Shown: positions 23,893 to 34,960 of the stretch, piece by piece
How positions within the stretch are numbered: position 1 is the first letter of the stretch
Layout: each line of letters opens with the position of its first letter
From: Nothopassalora personata
Taxonomy: Eukaryota; Ascomycota; Dothideomycetes; Mycosphaerellales; Mycosphaerellaceae
NCBI GenBank assembly: GCA_033816765.1
Contig: CM066290.1
Coordinates: forward strand, 3,410,001-3,474,000
Direction of reading: 5' to 3'
Length of the DNA stretch: 64,000 nt
Program-made: the position numbers and the translations under genes
The notes under the pieces: generated by a model
What the model saw: only the letters and a program-made list of their open reading frames with translations
The model's database searches: none
What the model was told of the DNA's origin: nothing

Positions 23893-25270
23893 CTAATTAG
23901 TCGTTAATACTAACTAGTCCTCTATAACATTTAGCTTAGTCGCGAACTGCCGCGCTATCTAGTTATCCTTCTATCTCGTAACCTCGTACTCTAATATAAC
24001 GTTAAGTACGCGATTTATAGGATCGCCGTATACGTCTCGGTAGAACTCCTTAAAGTCCTAGTATATATACTCTACGAGGTTAACGGCGCTATAGTTAGTA
24101 TACTATCGCTCGCTTGCCTCTCCGCTAAGGTATATAACCCTATATAGGACCTTTAATTCGTCTATCGCGTACATAGTACCTAAGAGGGCGAAGATAAGTA
24201 AGAGCTCCTAAAGGAATACCCTTACCTTCCTTATTAAATCCCCTCTAAAAGGCGTCGGCTCTTTTAGACGCGGTCGCGTCGTATACGCTATAGCCGCGCC
24301 TCGTACTATAATATTATCGTTAGTAGTTATAGAGATAGAGGTAGGGGTTATAGTAGGGAGGTAATCTTCTCTCCTCCCTCCTATACGCTCTAGAGGCGGT
24401 ACGCTTATAGCGCGTAAGATCTCTAGCCGCTCGATCTCCCGCTATATCTCTTACTCTTTAATCTTAGCCCGTAAGGCCTCTCTTCTCGTAACTAAGGCTA
24501 TATAACGCGCCTACTACTATACTCTAGGGCTTAGGGGGGGCGTAGGCGACTCGCCGCCGTACGCGGCGCGATTGGGCTCTATAGCGTATATAGATTATAA
24601 CGAGAGGAAGCTTTAGAACTATAAGGACCGTAAGGCTATAAGGGGATATCGTAATATATAGTACGCCTATAATCTTCTAATTGTAGATAAACTAAAGCTT
24701 ACTTTCTTCTATAGACGCTATACGCGTCTTCTAGTATACGTATACGCGTTACGTACGGTATACTAAGCCGGGTATAGCCGTATTATATATAAGGGTTAGC
24801 TATAGGCTACCCTTATACTACTATTAAGGTTTATAGTTATAGTATTAGAGATACGGCCTTAAGGATCGACTATTATATAATCGAAGTCCTAAGTAGCCGC
24901 GTTAATCTAACCCTAGTTTAGTAGGTTAGTAATACTACCCTTAGTAGTTAGAAGTTTCTTCTTATAGAAGGTAACCTTAAGAGATACTATAGTAAGCTAT
25001 AAGGTTATATTCCTCTGAGTAATCTTACGCTTACTATTGATAATATACTTAACTAGTCTAAGTGCCTTAATAAGGGCCTTACGCTTAGAGATCTTACTAG
25101 ATATAGGTAGGCCCTTTCTACTATTACTAGGAGGACGCTTATTAGGATCGTTACTATTACTAGAACTAGTTCTACTACTAAAGACATTACTAATATTACT
25201 AAATTAGTTTATAGGAGTCTACTTAATAATATCTACTATAATACTACTTATAAGTTAGTAAATACCCTTA
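23880..25270 (-). pseudogene. Element E: degraded gag-like frame
   Basis: One minus-strand frame can be followed for about 460 codons, broken only by TAG/TAA at likely Gln or Trp positions. Its N-terminal half is Ser, Asn and Lys rich. A charged helical stretch (KIKE.EI.REIERLEILRAI) follows. The C-terminal half has the gag pattern PTPFRGDLIRKVRVFL, later DELKVLYRVIYLSGEASE and YTNYSAVNLVEYIY. No pol motifs were found to either side. It may be another gag-only element or the remnant of a larger one. Confidence 0.5.
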
Positions 25271-25300
25271 AAACATTATTATATATATAGTATACCTTAC

Positions 25301-25322
25301 TAAAGCTTCTTAAGAAGCTTTA
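25301..25322. repeat. Perfect 22-bp palindrome
   Basis: TAAAGCTTCTT is followed directly by its reverse complement, in an AT-rich stretch of TATATA runs between the element E gag frame and the terminal LTR. Confidence 0.85.
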
Positions 25323-25738
25323 AGAGTATATATATAGTAGTTACTAGTATATATAAGTGTATATAGTAGTCTAGAAGGAGGTAAGAGAGGTATAAAGCAG
25401 TATAAAGTAGAGAGAGTTACTTAATAAAGAACTAGCTTCTTTTATATATACCTATAAGGCCTATACGCTACTACCTAGCTATAAGAGCCTTCTTAAGCTA
25501 AGAAAACCTTCTATTTACTTCTAAAAGCGGAAAGATAAGGCTATAATACGCTTAAAAGTAGGTCTATAAAGATCTCTTATATAAGTAGATCTAATAAGAT
25601 CCCTATCCTTAGTATACACTTACTTATAACGAGGAACCTAGTATCTAAAGCTAGTAAAGGTGTTTAAGACTAATATAGCAATATAGGTAATATTAAGTTA
25701 ATTAGGCTACCTTTATAGTAGTTAGTCTAAAGGGGGAG

Positions 25739-25912
25739 TGTTGTAAATTAGGTAACTAGTAGCTATATTAGTTAGGACTCAGTATATATACCCTATATTA
25801 CACTATTTCTATAGCTAGATAGTCTCACTCCTTGTGCAATTCATAAGGGTTACTAATCCACCCTATCGTTTCAATCTAGAAGCTTGTACTCGTCAAATAC
25901 CTATTTACAACA
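25739..25912 (+). repeat. LTR (174 bp) at right border of the repeat block
   Basis: Begins TGTTGTAAAT and ends ATTTACAACA, a 10-bp terminal inverted repeat. It contains a TATATATA-type box (AGTATATATACCC) and is preceded directly by a polypurine tract (AAAGGGGGAG, 25,729-25,738), so it is a 3' LTR of a plus-strand element. No matching 5' LTR was found in the window and the upstream 350 bp does not read as RNase H, so the element is incomplete or nested. The base composition changes sharply just after it. Confidence 0.75.
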
Positions 25913-26404
25913 AGTCCCTGTATAAGCATTGTAGAAGCCCTTGCTACATATCAAGCTATAGCCTGGTGGACGACTCGTCGTGACGCGTAATAATAAATCA
26001 CACTGTCTTCAATGCCGCCGGGTCGAGCAGTGAGATGAGCAGTAGCAGGCTGAACTGCACCTGCGCCATCAGACAAGATGCTGCTATACATGCGCTCTCA
26101 CTCGCTACTGCAGCTACTGCCTAACATCATTACGTGCGACTACATGACATCGAACTTGGACATATTGACGCGTGATCTCCTGCGCGGCACCGACGTAACG
26201 AAGCACCGCTCATGCAGCCACTAGCGAGCGATTCGATGGACGGGCAGCCACGACAGCAGCTCAGCCTGGGCGACTCTCTCAATCCTCAGTGAGAGCTCCG
26301 ACAGGAGAGGCGGCAGCACCAGCAGAACCGAAAGAGAGCTTTCTCGTCAAACTCGGCCTGCACGACACGACACACTGTACACCCACAAGCACGTCTTCGA
26401 CAAG
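25913..26404. other. Host-like DNA between repeat block and gene cluster
   Basis: Balanced composition with abundant CA and TG, unlike the repeat block. No coding frame, repeat or RNA gene is supported. Confidence 0.5.
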
Positions 26405-26646
26405 ATGGTCGTAAGCTCCCGCCGCCTTCGCCACACCATAACGCGTTCGTTCGTACTCACGTTTTGCAGCAGGAAGCAGAAGCCGCGCTGCAGACTGCGC
26501 TAGCTAGCCAGGGGTTTCGATCCTTTCTGCTCAACTCGACCCAGCATGAGCTGCAGTCGGCACTGGCCGACAATGCCATGCTGCGGGCCATCAAAGGATA
26601 CATGTATCTACCAGACAGCGGGTCCCCACACGAAGTTCATGTATGA
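26405..26646 (+). CDS. Possible small spliced gene, about 62 aa (doubtful)
   Basis: An ATG at 26,405 followed by GTC and a plausible intron (GTAAGC ... CTCAC ... TTTTGCAG, about 26,411-26,469) would join in frame to a 59-codon exon ending at a TGA at 26,644-26,646. The product would begin MVQEAEAALQTALASQG and has no recognised family, signal peptide or membrane segment. Intron signals are good but the protein is short and unsupported by homology. It could also be chance or an exon of a longer gene. Confidence 0.25.
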
Positions 26647-26960
26647 ACTGGCGCGCGATGGAAACGGCAAGTGCTGGGCAATAGACTGGACGCTGTGGCA
26701 AGTAATGAAGCGTCGATTAGATTCATCCCCAGGTGAGTCCAGGACGCACGGACTTTTACGTGCGACACGTGCTGAGGGCGCATGAAGCACAGCAGGAAGC
26801 AAACGGAACACAGCAGACAGGAGATTGAGGCAAGCTCATCAGCGACTCATTATTCTGGTGTTCACGTGCTACTCTTGTTGAGATAACAGAGGCAGAAGAT
26901 CAATAAGTCCTTAGCTTTCCAGTAAGCGTTCGGGGTGGGGATCGTTATAGCGACACTGCA

Positions 26961-29900
26961 TCATTTCCACAGTAGCCCAGAAAGCCAGAGAGCAGGATCG
27001 GCAACCTTCGGGGATCCAATCGTCAGGCGTGGCACGCCAGGTGAAGCAGCTGCAGTTCCTGAGTGCACTTCAATCTTGGGTACAGTATCGGGGGCATTGG
27101 CAAACAAGTCGTGCCACTCCGTGAACAACTGATGTGGCTGAGCTGTACTCAGACGCTTGAACATGGTGCCTTCTTTCGGGCCTCCTGTGGCCGCGACAAG
27201 GGCCGAGAACGATGCAACGACCTTGTCTGTGGAGATGGTTCGGTCGTCCTTCTGCCAGGCGTCTTTTGCATCTTCGCTCTTTGCAAAAGGCGTTGGCAAT
27301 GCTGTGTCGTGTGCAGCGATCGGGATCTGAGGAGGGTTGGCTTTATCCGTGAGGAGGTGGACTTTGGATGCCTCCTCGAGGTTGATGGCAGGGATGTGGT
27401 CTTCTGATGGCTTCGGTAAGGCAGTTTTCAATGTTGCCCCCATAATGTGGTCAATTGTGTCGGGCGAGGGAGTCGAGAGAGCGCTAGTTGCTGCTGACTG
27501 GGAAACGTCAGGATCGGAGGTGGGTGAATCTGTGGACGGTCAGTGTCTATAGGTTGGGGGGGCGAGGATCCACACGTGATACTCACATTCACTCCATAAC
27601 ACGCTTGGTAGCCGTTTCTTTTCCACAAACATCCCGAGGGGCACAAATTTGGAATCGGGATTGCCTTCAATCATGCGGTACACTTTGATCGTAGCCTCAC
27701 TTCTCAAATTGTTGCCTGCCAGCTTGCACAGCTTAGCATGCACAGGCTGCCCTGCAACAGCAGGATTCGTTCCATATTGTATCGAGGAAGCGGCGGCTCT
27801 AAGAGCAACACGACACTGAAAAGAATGGCCCTGCACTTCGAAGTCGTGTTTCGGGCTAGATGCAGTCGTTGGCTGGACAGAACCGCCGGACGGTAGATCA
27901 TTTTCGGTCGAGATAGTGTGCTTCACTTGCTCATCTTTACCTTGACACACGATAGACCAGAACTGGTCCAAGGTCCGCGCGGGCTGTGGCCTGTACTCTT
28001 CTCCGAAGTCCAAGGAGACGCTGAAGACATGCACATCGATGAAGGCAGTGCCACCGACGGGTGGTCCGTGTAGCTTCAGCCCAGCACTGATATCGGCGGA
28101 CACTGTATCGTGCCCGATGCCATAGTCAACATCGTATTTCACGTGGATGGACACTCCAATGTCGCCTTGGAACTGGAAAGGCTCAAAGTTGACCAGGAAG
28201 TCAGCATGCGCCTCGAAATTCGCAGACAATGAATCCGTTTGGAATCGTGCCTGAAGTCTCACTCCAGCCATGCAGAGACGTGGGGTGAGCGCAAAATAGG
28301 CTCCTCCAGAGATGTATAAGTGCTCATCATACTGCCATGAGATACCCAGGCGATCCGCGTTCGGATAGTGCGCGGGCTTCTTGAATTGTGGATGATAGCC
28401 GCCAATGGTTAGGACCCAATCACCAGGGTGGTCCGAATTTGGGAACCAGTATCCGAGTGCAATACCACCGGTCAGGCGGCAAGATCGGTGCAGGACGAAA
28501 GATCGAGGAGCTAGTTGACCACCGACAAGTAATGTTCCTTTTGTGAGATCCACCTGGGCAGTGAACAGGAAGTCAACGAGTAAGAGCACCTCTTCGTCCG
28601 GCACGCCCTTAGGTAACTTGGCAACTGCTTCGGCGAAGAGTCCAACAGTCACCGATTCTCCCAAGCTGATGGCTGCCACCGCCGAGATATCAATGACCTG
28701 GAATGCTTTCATCTCCAAGCCGGCTGCAAGCCACAAAGCCCCGCTGCGAGGCATGATCCAGCCCTGGTTACTATCGGTTAAAGCATTCAGCTCCTCGAGT
28801 GGATCTTTCGCACTCCCATCGGTCGTCAACAACGGGAACTGCCCCAGTTGCGATATTTCAGGGAATCGAAGGTCTGAGTTGTAGCCGAACCCACCACATA
28901 TCCCATTGATTTCGGCAAACTCCAGCTCAACCAGAGGGCCGTTCAGCTTCACAAAGACGAACATCGTCTTGAAAGTTTCTCGACTGGGCGGTGGTCCTTT
29001 GGCGTCTCCGTACATGCCAGCGGCTAGAAAGCTGTACGGCATGATACCTAAATTGATGCCACCAGTATATAGATTCAAGCCATCCTTGACGATATGTCTG
29101 AAGAGACCCGCTAAGACGACTGGCGCCTTGTTGTACTCCACTTCCATACCTCCGATGCTAGCAGAAAGGCTGATTTTGTCGATATCACGCAAGTGTTTGG
29201 CTCGACTGTAGTCAACATGAAGCACAAAATCGATCAAGCCAAGCGCAAGCGGACCAAACGCCAATTTCGCCGTGAGCGTGAACGACAGTGTGCGATTCTT
29301 GAGGGCAACGCCTAATGTAGTGATAGTGAGAGCGTTCTTAGACTCGGCGATAGAGGTCGACTGCTCTTCGCCAGAGCCTTGCAATGTCGGTGCGACAACT
29401 GGTTGGTCGTTGGAGCCATCGACGGGTGGAGGCACCGCTGGATTTGTGCCATCTTTCTTGCTGCCACCGAAGGGGTAATCAAGAATCACAGTTGTCATGC
29501 CGGAGCGAACTGCAGTCAACATCAGGTGGCATCCGGTCGAGATGGCTTGAGTGCCGCGAATACCTTGCTTCTTGAACCTCAAGGGTTCTTTCTTGCCAGG
29601 GAAAAGAACCGGATCTTGCAGAATCTCTGCATTCAGCAGTGTGATCTGGCTTTCCGTGAGATCTGCGCTGGACCAGACAAAATCCAAGGCTTCGAAAGGC
29701 TGCTGCAATTGGCCAATGATTCCGGCATCAGGGAAGTGAAGCTCATCCAGAGTGAGTTTAACAAGTCGCTTTGGACTCATCTTTTGTGTCTCCGATGAGG
29801 CTATTGACTTGTCAGGATTTCGACTATACTCCTGCACCTGAAGCAGCGTCACTTGCAGAGCACCCACTTCGATCACAAATGCCATTGTGAGCGAGCCGGG

Positions 29901-32900
29901 AGTCTGTTTAGCATCCTCATTCGAAGCTTTGTCTGATTTGCACACCAATGCAATGTGCGTGTCGCTTTGCAAATCGATCGGTATGTTCGCAACCAGATCC
30001 GGAACATATTCTAGCATATCTTCGGAGATATGTCCCAGGAAGGAACCCAGAGTTGGCGAGTTTCCGGGTCCTTCAGAGAGCGCAGCCCTCTTCTCTGGGG
30101 TCAGCAAAACCTTGAACAGCCAGCCATCAGCATCGTGACGGTACTCAAGATCCAACTCGACGTCTGCTATGACGATCGCACCTTTCAGTACAAAATTTGA
30201 TGCTACTCCCTTGTTGTACTGATAGACGACAGACATGTGAGGAATGTACAGATGCTCCAGAAGGTTCATGATCGCATCCTGCGGGCCTCCGGGTGAGAAC
30301 AACGAGTACAGAGAAGCAAGCTGAAGGTCGTACGCTGCTGCGGAAAGTGTCCAGCTTTCAGCCGTCGATCCCGTTTTTGCGTGATGCGACAACTTCACAG
30401 ATATCTCCGCGCTCGAATACCGCAATTCCGGCGTGAGGATGTTTTCACGAGGGTGTAGTGTGACAGACCCTTCCATGTTCAAGTCAAAGCCCGCGGGAGT
30501 CTTCTCCTGCGCTCTTCGATATTCTGCAAAGAGGCGTACAGATTCCAGAGCTATCGCAGGAACATGACTCTTCATTGCAGCGGCATCGCAGACCACTTCG
30601 GCTGATATTCTCGTGAACGTGGAGCTGATTTCTAGAACAGCATCGTCGATCTCGGTTGGTATACCAGTGGGAATTTGCTGTCTGTCGATAGTCTCGTCTG
30701 CATCACCCGCACTGCGAGGTCGAAGGTGGAGTAGCGAAAAATGGTCTACAGGACTTTTACTGGACAACGCCATCAACATCCATGGCTCATATTTCGGCCA
30801 TATCCACGGTCCTGGGTGGTCTCTCGGAAGAAGGCTTTTGGGCCAAAGTTCTGCTCTGAAGCTGATCCGAATCGGTGTCCAGGAGAACGTGGCTAGGAGA
30901 GGAACTTGTTTGTCCTTTGGCGCTCCAAAATCGAGATCAACCTCAAACTCGAACCTCACTTCTTGTAGCTTCTTGTCTGACCTCAGCTGCAAGAAAATAC
31001 GTCGCAACCTCAAGGGACTCGTAGCTCCGAGATCGTGCAAGAAGGAGTCGAATGTGCCCTGGTCGAGTGGTGTCACATTGCCAGCACTGCCGTCGGGACT
31101 TATGAGTTTATTGATCCACTGGATCACGTCTGAGATCGGATCATTCGCGCCATCCCACCGCAAGCATATGTCTAGGCCTTCACTGCCGCATCCAATCGCA
31201 GCCACGAAATCTGTTGATGCAGTATGGCCTAATCCAATCTTAGCGACCAGCGATAACTTGGATTCTATCTTGTAGACGTATGATGATCCCGATTGGTACG
31301 ATACATGTCGGGAATCCTTGTATGCGATTACCCTGACGTCTGCCACAGTGACACTCGGGAGGTGTTCTTTGATAAATCCTTCGATGCCAGAACCAGTCGC
31401 TTGTCGTAAGTGGAGCCGGATCGCGACACTGCTACTTAGATGTGGCCTGAACCAGATCGCATTGGCTGCCATCCTTCGTACATTCGCGTCGCTCCTATCG
31501 TCAATGTCTTGCGTCACCTGAAGCTTGACGTCTTCTAACAGACCGTGCAGCCACTCCAGTGGATGACCTAAAAAGGTACAGATCTGGGCAAGTGTTACTG
31601 TGGCGGTAGGCGCTTTGACGAGAGCAAGGACTACAGCTCCTAGCCCAGGGCAGTATCCGGTGTCTTCAATCGCACCGCCGAGGCTACCAACATTCAGATT
31701 CAGCGTCTGAGAGAGCAGCTTTGCGGCGGATGAGAATTCCAGATCACAACTTTCGTTGTCATTACTCTCTCTTTTCAGATCTACGACACAGGTCCAGCCG
31801 ACGATTTTCGCGGTCCCTACTGCGTTCTGTTGGCGATCGACGATCGTGGAAAGGCAAATTTTGGTTGTACCGATCGACTCGGTCACCCATTGAGTGAACT
31901 CAGATTTGGGAGACAGGTTCTTGTTGTCCAGCCTGACCACTTGACCTGGCGGTAATTCGTGTATCTCCTCCAAAGCTAGGCGTTTCGTAGCCAATGCCGC
32001 AAGAAATTCGTCCATAGGCTCGATTTCGTTCACGGAGACCGATGAGTCAGACGGTTGCAGTTCCCATGAAGTGATGAACCTCAACTTGAGGGACGACGTT
32101 CCCAAAGGCGAATTTGCAGAGTCGGCAGATGTGGTGAGCGGAGCGTCTGCAAAGACTCGTGCAAACAACGTATTCGTTGGCACTTGTGGTGGCTCTGGCG
32201 TAGCCTTTCCTTTTCGTCTCTGCTTTGATTTCGGCACAAGCTCCTCGTTGAAGTAGTTCGGTCGCTTTCGTACCCTGCCATTCTTAGCCTTGTGCTCCTG
32301 CATACGCCAGTCTTCTCCATCCGAGGTCTCTCGCTTGTTGTTTACATTCTTCTTAACCTTCTCAATTTTCTCCCATTTGCCGTTGCGATGAACCACAATC
32401 TCGCCATCTGAATCCGTGTCTCGATGCTTGATCCATAGTTGCGAGAGGCGAGGGGTGCCGGAGACAACCTTCCCGGTGCTGTCCAGCGCGTTGGTTGCAG
32501 TATCCGATAGTGGGATATCCGAGAGTGCCTCCCATATCTCTTTAAAGAGACCCATCAGAGCAGGCAGAAGTGCCTTCAAAGTCTCAGACTGTGGACGTAC
32601 TGGCTTAGGATAAGCTGAGCTACTCGTCAGATCTTTGTATTCGGCAATAATGTTCTCGTACTCTGCAAGTAGATTAGGAATTCGGTAGGTCTCCCCAGGC
32701 TCCAGCGCCTTGACGTAGTCCTCGTACCAGCTAGCAAGCGTGGCGCGGAATGGTTTGTCAACGCTCGCGTAAAATGGGGCAACGTTGAGAAGATCCATCA
32801 TTTCTTCCAGCTGATATTGGTCTGGGTCGTCGGCCTCAGGACGTTTCGGTGGAACAATTGTCCAGTAAGGGTGACATGTGCTCCAAAGGAAAGCGTCTGC

Positions 32901-34329
32901 ACCGCGTTTCTTCTCATAAATCTGTCTGCTCCAATGCAGGAACAGCAGCGCAATCCGTGTCCAATCTATGTCGATGGTCAGTATGTTGAAGCCTCATGAG
33001 TATCAATATTTGTGGCACATACGGGGGTGTCTGTACTCATCACCAGCGGATATGACTATTCTGAGTGGGTTCAGTTTTGAGATGAACCCTGGCTGTAGTG
33101 TCAGCTCTGAGCCATGATGACCGGCTTTGATCACAGCGACGCGATTGATATCCGACAAGAAAGGAAGTAACCTCGTTTCAATGTAGCCTTCGGCATCACC
33201 TCCAGTGTAGAACGATGCGCGAGGCTTCTTTTGGTCGTTAGGCGAAGGCCACGCAATCACGAATGTCAAAGACATTCCATTTGTGAGATTATTTTGGCTG
33301 TTATCGAACGGGACAGCGCCATTGGAGTCTACGGCATTCCAAGCGACCTTGGGCCGTCCAATGACCTGACGAGTTGCTGCTACGCAGTACATGCCCGGCA
33401 TGCCGACAGGTAGCTTGTGTCCTTTGATGAGCGTGTCGAGGGATTTGATGTTCGCCCAGGGCTGCGCAGGATTCGCATTGGCCGGCGTGAACAAGACATC
33501 CGTGAAGATGTTCCTACCGATGAGGTCTTCGGCGTTGCTTACGACCTTACAACTCGAGATGAACATATTCTTCCTCTCGCTGGCTTCACCGCGAGCGGCA
33601 CTAACAGCATCGGTCTGATATCCTCCAGCATTCACCAACATGATTCCAGTCTTTGGGTCAAGCTTTACAGTCTGATCGTGGGTCGGGGCTCCATTCCACT
33701 CCATTTTCTTGGGCGCCGATGGTTTTTGACCCCTTTTCTTCGGGATCGGACGATCTACAACGTAGTCGGCCGTTTCGTGCGATTCCCAGATCGGACAGTA
33801 CAGCGTTGTCTGAATCTCGCCATTGGTCCCGTACTTCAAGTAGCTACATCGAATTTTCGACAAGTCGACAGCGCGAGCGGGCGTGTCTTCGGGCTTTTTG
33901 TTAGGATCTTTGTCCCAAGCATCGAATTTACCAACGACTTCCTCTGCAGCGGCATCGTACTGCTTGGCAAGGTCAGTCGTGAGGAGATCCATCATGCCTA
34001 GATAGTGGTCTTCATCCCAGTGCGATACCACCAGGGAGTGGAACTGGATTGGTGCAACGCTGTTCTCCGAAGCATTGTTATATCTGGCTCCGATGTCTCT
34101 CAGTGTTTGACTGATATATTCCCTCCGACCCACGATTTTTCCGCCGTCGACCAGAACGGCATGAACAACATCGCCTCTGCTGTCATTAGGCCCAGGATTC
34201 TTGGCCAGGACGTGAATTGAGCAGTCACCAGCTCCGACATTCACCTGGACCTGGTATTTAGCATTGCCACCCAGGCTTGACCTGGGTGATACTGACCTGA
34301 TAGGTGTCCACCACGTACACATCCACCAT
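26961..34329 (-). CDS. Giant 2402-aa protein: N-terminal ComEC-type MBL-fold domain plus long beta-rich region
   Basis: Four exons on the minus strand: 34,329-34,297, 34,250-33,023, 32,965-27,587 and 27,529-26,961. Introns of 46, 57 and 57 nt have GT...AG ends and branch-like CTAAA or CTGAC. Spliced length is 7,209 nt, in frame throughout. Residues 1 to about 430 look like the metallo-beta-lactamase domain of ComEC/Rec2 proteins: NVGAGDCSIHVL at the start, metal-binding SHWDEDH at about 87-93, KAGHHGS near 388, and SAGDEYRHPH across the first long splice. From about 480 to 2,402 the protein is rich in beta-strand patterns. A conserved-looking core at about 1,650-2,130 (LTIGGYHPQFKKPAHYP, GGAYFALTPRLCMAG) resembles, from memory, the bacterial/fungal DUF6603 family. 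No signal peptide or membrane helix was seen. The MBL part suggests a metal-dependent hydrolase or nuclease; the substrate is unknown. Confidence 0.82.
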
Positions 34330-34960
34330 ATTTGGCTAGCCACTGCCAACCCAGCCCTCAGGCAAAGAAGATAGGCTCAATGGGTGCAGAGCACTGGAAT
34401 ATGAGGAGCGTGAGTGGGCTTGATTCCCGTTATCAACCTCCTGTGTCAATTGAGAGCGGCATGCATCCTGGATCTAGAGGTACCGAGTGCCCGCGGATTT
34501 GACCTGTTCGACTGATGGGCAACATGGCTGTGGCTGGCTGTGGCTGGCTGTGGGCCGTCCCTGGTACAGTATGCCTAGGAGGTCCTTCAGCTGGTCGGCG
34601 GCGTCGACGCCACAATCGAAAGCGGGTGTCCTGTGGGATGAGGCAAGGCAAGAGGACGCGAGGAACGGGGGCTACCGAGGCCGTTCCGAGGTTATGACTG
34701 ACGCTACGGTCTCGTGGCTGACGACGAGATCCATTTCCAGGTGGCAGAATCGATACACGTCGTGCACATGCGAATAAAGGTCCAGTGCACAGTGTCGTAC
34801 GACACAAGCAAGTTCACAACCGAAAGCGGAGAGTGTTCCGCGATTGCCAAGGAATTGCTCTCTCGGGGAACAGAACTCCTCAACATGCACACGGCTGAGT
34901 ATAAAATTATGTTGTGATATATTTATGCCTCATGACGAGTTCGTTATATGAGTCCACGTG
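34330..34960. promoter_or_regulatory. Gap between the two minus-strand giant genes
   Basis: 631 bp holding the promoter of the 2402-aa gene and the 3' untranslated region of the 1063-aa gene. A tandem GGCTGTGGCTGGCTGTGG stretch lies near 34,529-34,551. Short frames here have no coding character. Confidence 0.5.

Noticed and set aside
1..25912. Starship-like or DNA-transposon cargo region
   Set aside because: No tyrosine recombinase, DDE transposase or terminal inverted repeats were found; all recognisable parts are LTR elements.
28543..33904. Many plus-strand frames of 60-220 codons across the giant MBL gene
   Set aside because: They are shadows on the strand opposite to a spliced gene with recognisable motifs.
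27540..34349. Two separate genes (an MBL protein ending at 33,003 and a 1753-aa protein starting at 32,801)
   Set aside because: A 57-nt intron with good signals joins them in frame and restores the RHPH motif of the MBL domain; the spliced total is a multiple of three.
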